A stretch of DNA of 13,285 nucleotides from Baffinella frigidus (taxonomy: Eukaryota; Cryptophyceae; Cryptomonadales; Baffinellaceae). This document shows, one piece after another, positions 12,227 to 13,285 of this stretch. The first letter of the stretch is position 1, and every line of letters begins with the position of its first letter. The stretch is taken from positions 18,943 to 32,227 of the forward strand of contig MU647700.1 in NCBI GenBank assembly GCA_026770585.1, read 5' to 3'. The notes below the pieces were generated by a model, which had not been told where the DNA came from, searched no databases, and saw nothing but the letters and a program-made list of their open reading frames with translations. A program made the position numbers and the translations under genes.

Positions 12227-12425
12227 TCCTTTAGGTCCTCCAGGTTCTTCGAGCTCCCAACATAGGCGGACACCGGAACTGGTTCTGTAGAAAGGTCATG
12301 CTTCCTTTCGGATCGCATCAAGCCCCCCTGTACAGAGGATCGCGGCAGAAACCGGCTAAAGGGTGTCCTCATCGGGCGCTGAGGGTGGCCGTCCTACACA
12401 TCGGACTTCGAGAGGATTTTGAATA
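12227..12425. other. 3' flank of the ARM gene, no gene recognised
   Basis: Probably 3' untranslated and intergenic sequence. No AATAAA is present in this stretch, and no other coding similarity was found. Confidence 0.45.
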
Positions 12426-12426
12426 A

Positions 12427-12556
12427 CCCCTAAGCGATAAGACCCAGGACCCTACGGTAGGCAACCCGTAGGGGCATAGGGGGGTTCCTACGGATAAGGT
12501 AACGGAAAGTCGGCCTGATTCGGGCCAAAAATCTCTTCGTAGCCCGCTGTGTGGTT
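12427..12556 (-). mobile_element. Dispersed 130-bp repeat, copy 4 (inverted, best match to copy 1)
   Basis: On the - strand it reads CCACACAGCGGGCTACGAAG ... CTTTCCGTTACCTTATCCGT ... CTTATCGCTTAG, matching copy 1 at most positions along its length. Confidence 0.75.
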
Positions 12557-12561
12557 AATGT

Positions 12562-12603
12562 AAATGGCTCCAATGCCATTACGTGATGTCGTTGGAGCCA
12601 TTT
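12562..12603. repeat. Perfect 12-bp hairpin
   Basis: AAATGGCTCCAA (12562-12573) and TTGGAGCCATTT (12592-12603) with an 18-base loop, about 340 bases downstream of the stop codon. A T-rich ATT microsatellite follows (12625-12650). Confidence 0.75.
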
Positions 12604-12693
12604 GCAGCACCTTCAGCTGAACATTATTATCATTATTATTATTATTATTCATTTACTTTATCTGCGGTCCAAGGGGACGGGATGGGTTCTGGT

Positions 12694-12929
12694 ACAGGGG
12701 TACCTCGCTCATAAGATCCCACCCCATCCCTAGGACCGTGCAGTAGCCCTATTAGGGCCCTACGGTGGTCCTAGGGTGGTCCTAGCTAGGGGGGGGGCGC
12801 TAGGACCCTACAGTAAGCCCTAGGGTCCTACGGGGGTCCCAGGGGGGCGGCTCTATGTATTATTAATAAAAGTCTCTCTGTATCATTAACAAAGGTCTCT
12901 CTGTGGCGTCTGGTGAGCGAGGCACCCCT
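12694..12929. mobile_element. Inverted-repeat element, family 6 copy 1
   Basis: Left end ACAGGGGTACCTCGCTCATA (12694) and right end TGAGCGAGGCACCCCT (12914-12929) form an imperfect terminal inverted repeat. The interior has CCTAGGACC/GGTCCTAGG-type palindromes and G-runs. Confidence 0.6.
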
Positions 12930-12953
12930 CAAGAGATGTGGGTGGGAAGGTGC

Positions 12954-13075
12954 ACAGGGGTACCACGCTCATAAGAAACTGCCCCCCCCCATAGGACCAC
13001 CATAGGGCCCCACGCATAGGCCTACTGTACATGTAGGGTCCTAGGGGGGCACGGTTATGAGCGAGGTTCCCCTGT
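12954..13075. mobile_element. 122-bp inverted-repeat element, family 6 copy 2
   Basis: A 21-bp terminal inverted repeat (12954-12974 and 13055-13075) matches at 19 positions: CAGGGGTACCACGCTCATAA against CAGGGGAACCTCGCTCATAA. I could not see a clear target duplication. Confidence 0.72.
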
Positions 13076-13172
13076 ATGCTCACGCTGCATGCACGAGCGG
13101 CGTGGCATCACAACAAACGCGACTGCATCCCACTCGAGCCCCTCTCCGGCACGCACGCAACGCTTTACTCAT

Positions 13173-13285
13173 ACAGGGGTACCTCGCTCATAAGAAACAG
13201 CCCCCCCCCAGGACCTTACAGTAGGCCTATGCATAGCTAGGGCCCTTTGGTGGTCCTAGGGGGGGGGGGGGGGGGTTTTTTTGAG
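13173..13285. mobile_element. Family 6 copy 3, cut by the window edge
   Basis: It begins ACAGGGGTACCTCGCTCATA and continues like copy 2 (AAGAAACAGCCCCCCCCCAGG). It runs into a G-run and T-run at the end of the window, so the right end is missing. Confidence 0.6.

Noticed and set aside
12133-12372. 79-residue open frame on the - strand
   Set aside because: It is the shadow of terminal exon 14 and its 3' flank, with no recognisable domain.
12865-12870. AATAAA polyadenylation signal for the ARM gene
   Set aside because: It lies 640 bases after the stop and inside an inverted-repeat element; nothing else supports it.
13255-13285. G-run followed by T-run as a biological terminus
   Set aside because: It could be a real low-complexity stretch or an assembly edge; with the window ending here nothing can be concluded.

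Overview
The window is eukaryotic nuclear DNA. Plant-type telomere-like heptamers (CCCTAAA/TTTAGGG and many variants) fill much of the non-coding sequence. Coding islands are short, GC-rich and flanked by splice sites, and small inverted-repeat elements are abundant. This points to a microalga or related protist with a TTTAGGG-type telomere, such as a green alga or a dinoflagellate or other alveolate. The sequence alone does not settle the species.

Layout. One gene on the + strand dominates the window, from before base 55 to a TGA stop at 12224-12226. I reconstruct 14 exons of 45-129 bp: 55-99, 215-310, 1248-1376, 1969-2070, 3812-3856, 4119-4178, 5213-5269, 5578-5633, 6397-6463, 7385-7453, 7937-7990, 8848-8931, 10685-10777 and 12149-12226. 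They join into one uninterrupted frame of 344 codons plus stop, in 12.2 kb, so more than 90 % of the span is intron. The product is the C-terminal part of an armadillo (ARM) repeat protein with eight repeat cores (GGIAAVVEAMNAH, NGGIPAVVTALKSM, KGAVDAVVRCMEAH, KGGVVAICKALEQH and similar) spaced 42-44 residues apart. The 5' end of the gene lies outside the window. Eleven introns have GT-AG ends and two have GC-AG ends; twelve are phase 0 and one (5634-6396) is phase 2.

The introns are the remarkable part. Nearly every exon from the third onward has one to six partial copies ('shadow exons') in the neighbouring introns. Many keep the acceptor AG and the exon start and then run into repeats; others keep the exon end and its donor. 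In the best-preserved shadows the differences from the exon are almost all synonymous: I count 32 synonymous to 3 replacement codon differences over 110 codons. Between shadows and exons lie telomere-like tracts, mostly with CCCTAAA on the sense strand, which often end directly at the acceptor AG. There are also microsatellites, minisatellites and at least six kinds of small inverted-repeat (MITE-like) element, some with target-site duplications (8 bp at 3652/3800; 3 bp at 6967/7198 and at 9859/10000).

From 12227 to the end I see no further gene. That part holds an inverted copy of a dispersed 130-bp repeat, a 12-bp perfect hairpin, and two or three inverted-repeat elements with CAGGGGTACC...CTCATAAG termini, ending in a G-run and T-run at the window edge. 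I saw no tRNA, rRNA, CRISPR array, prokaryotic operon or virus-like gene.
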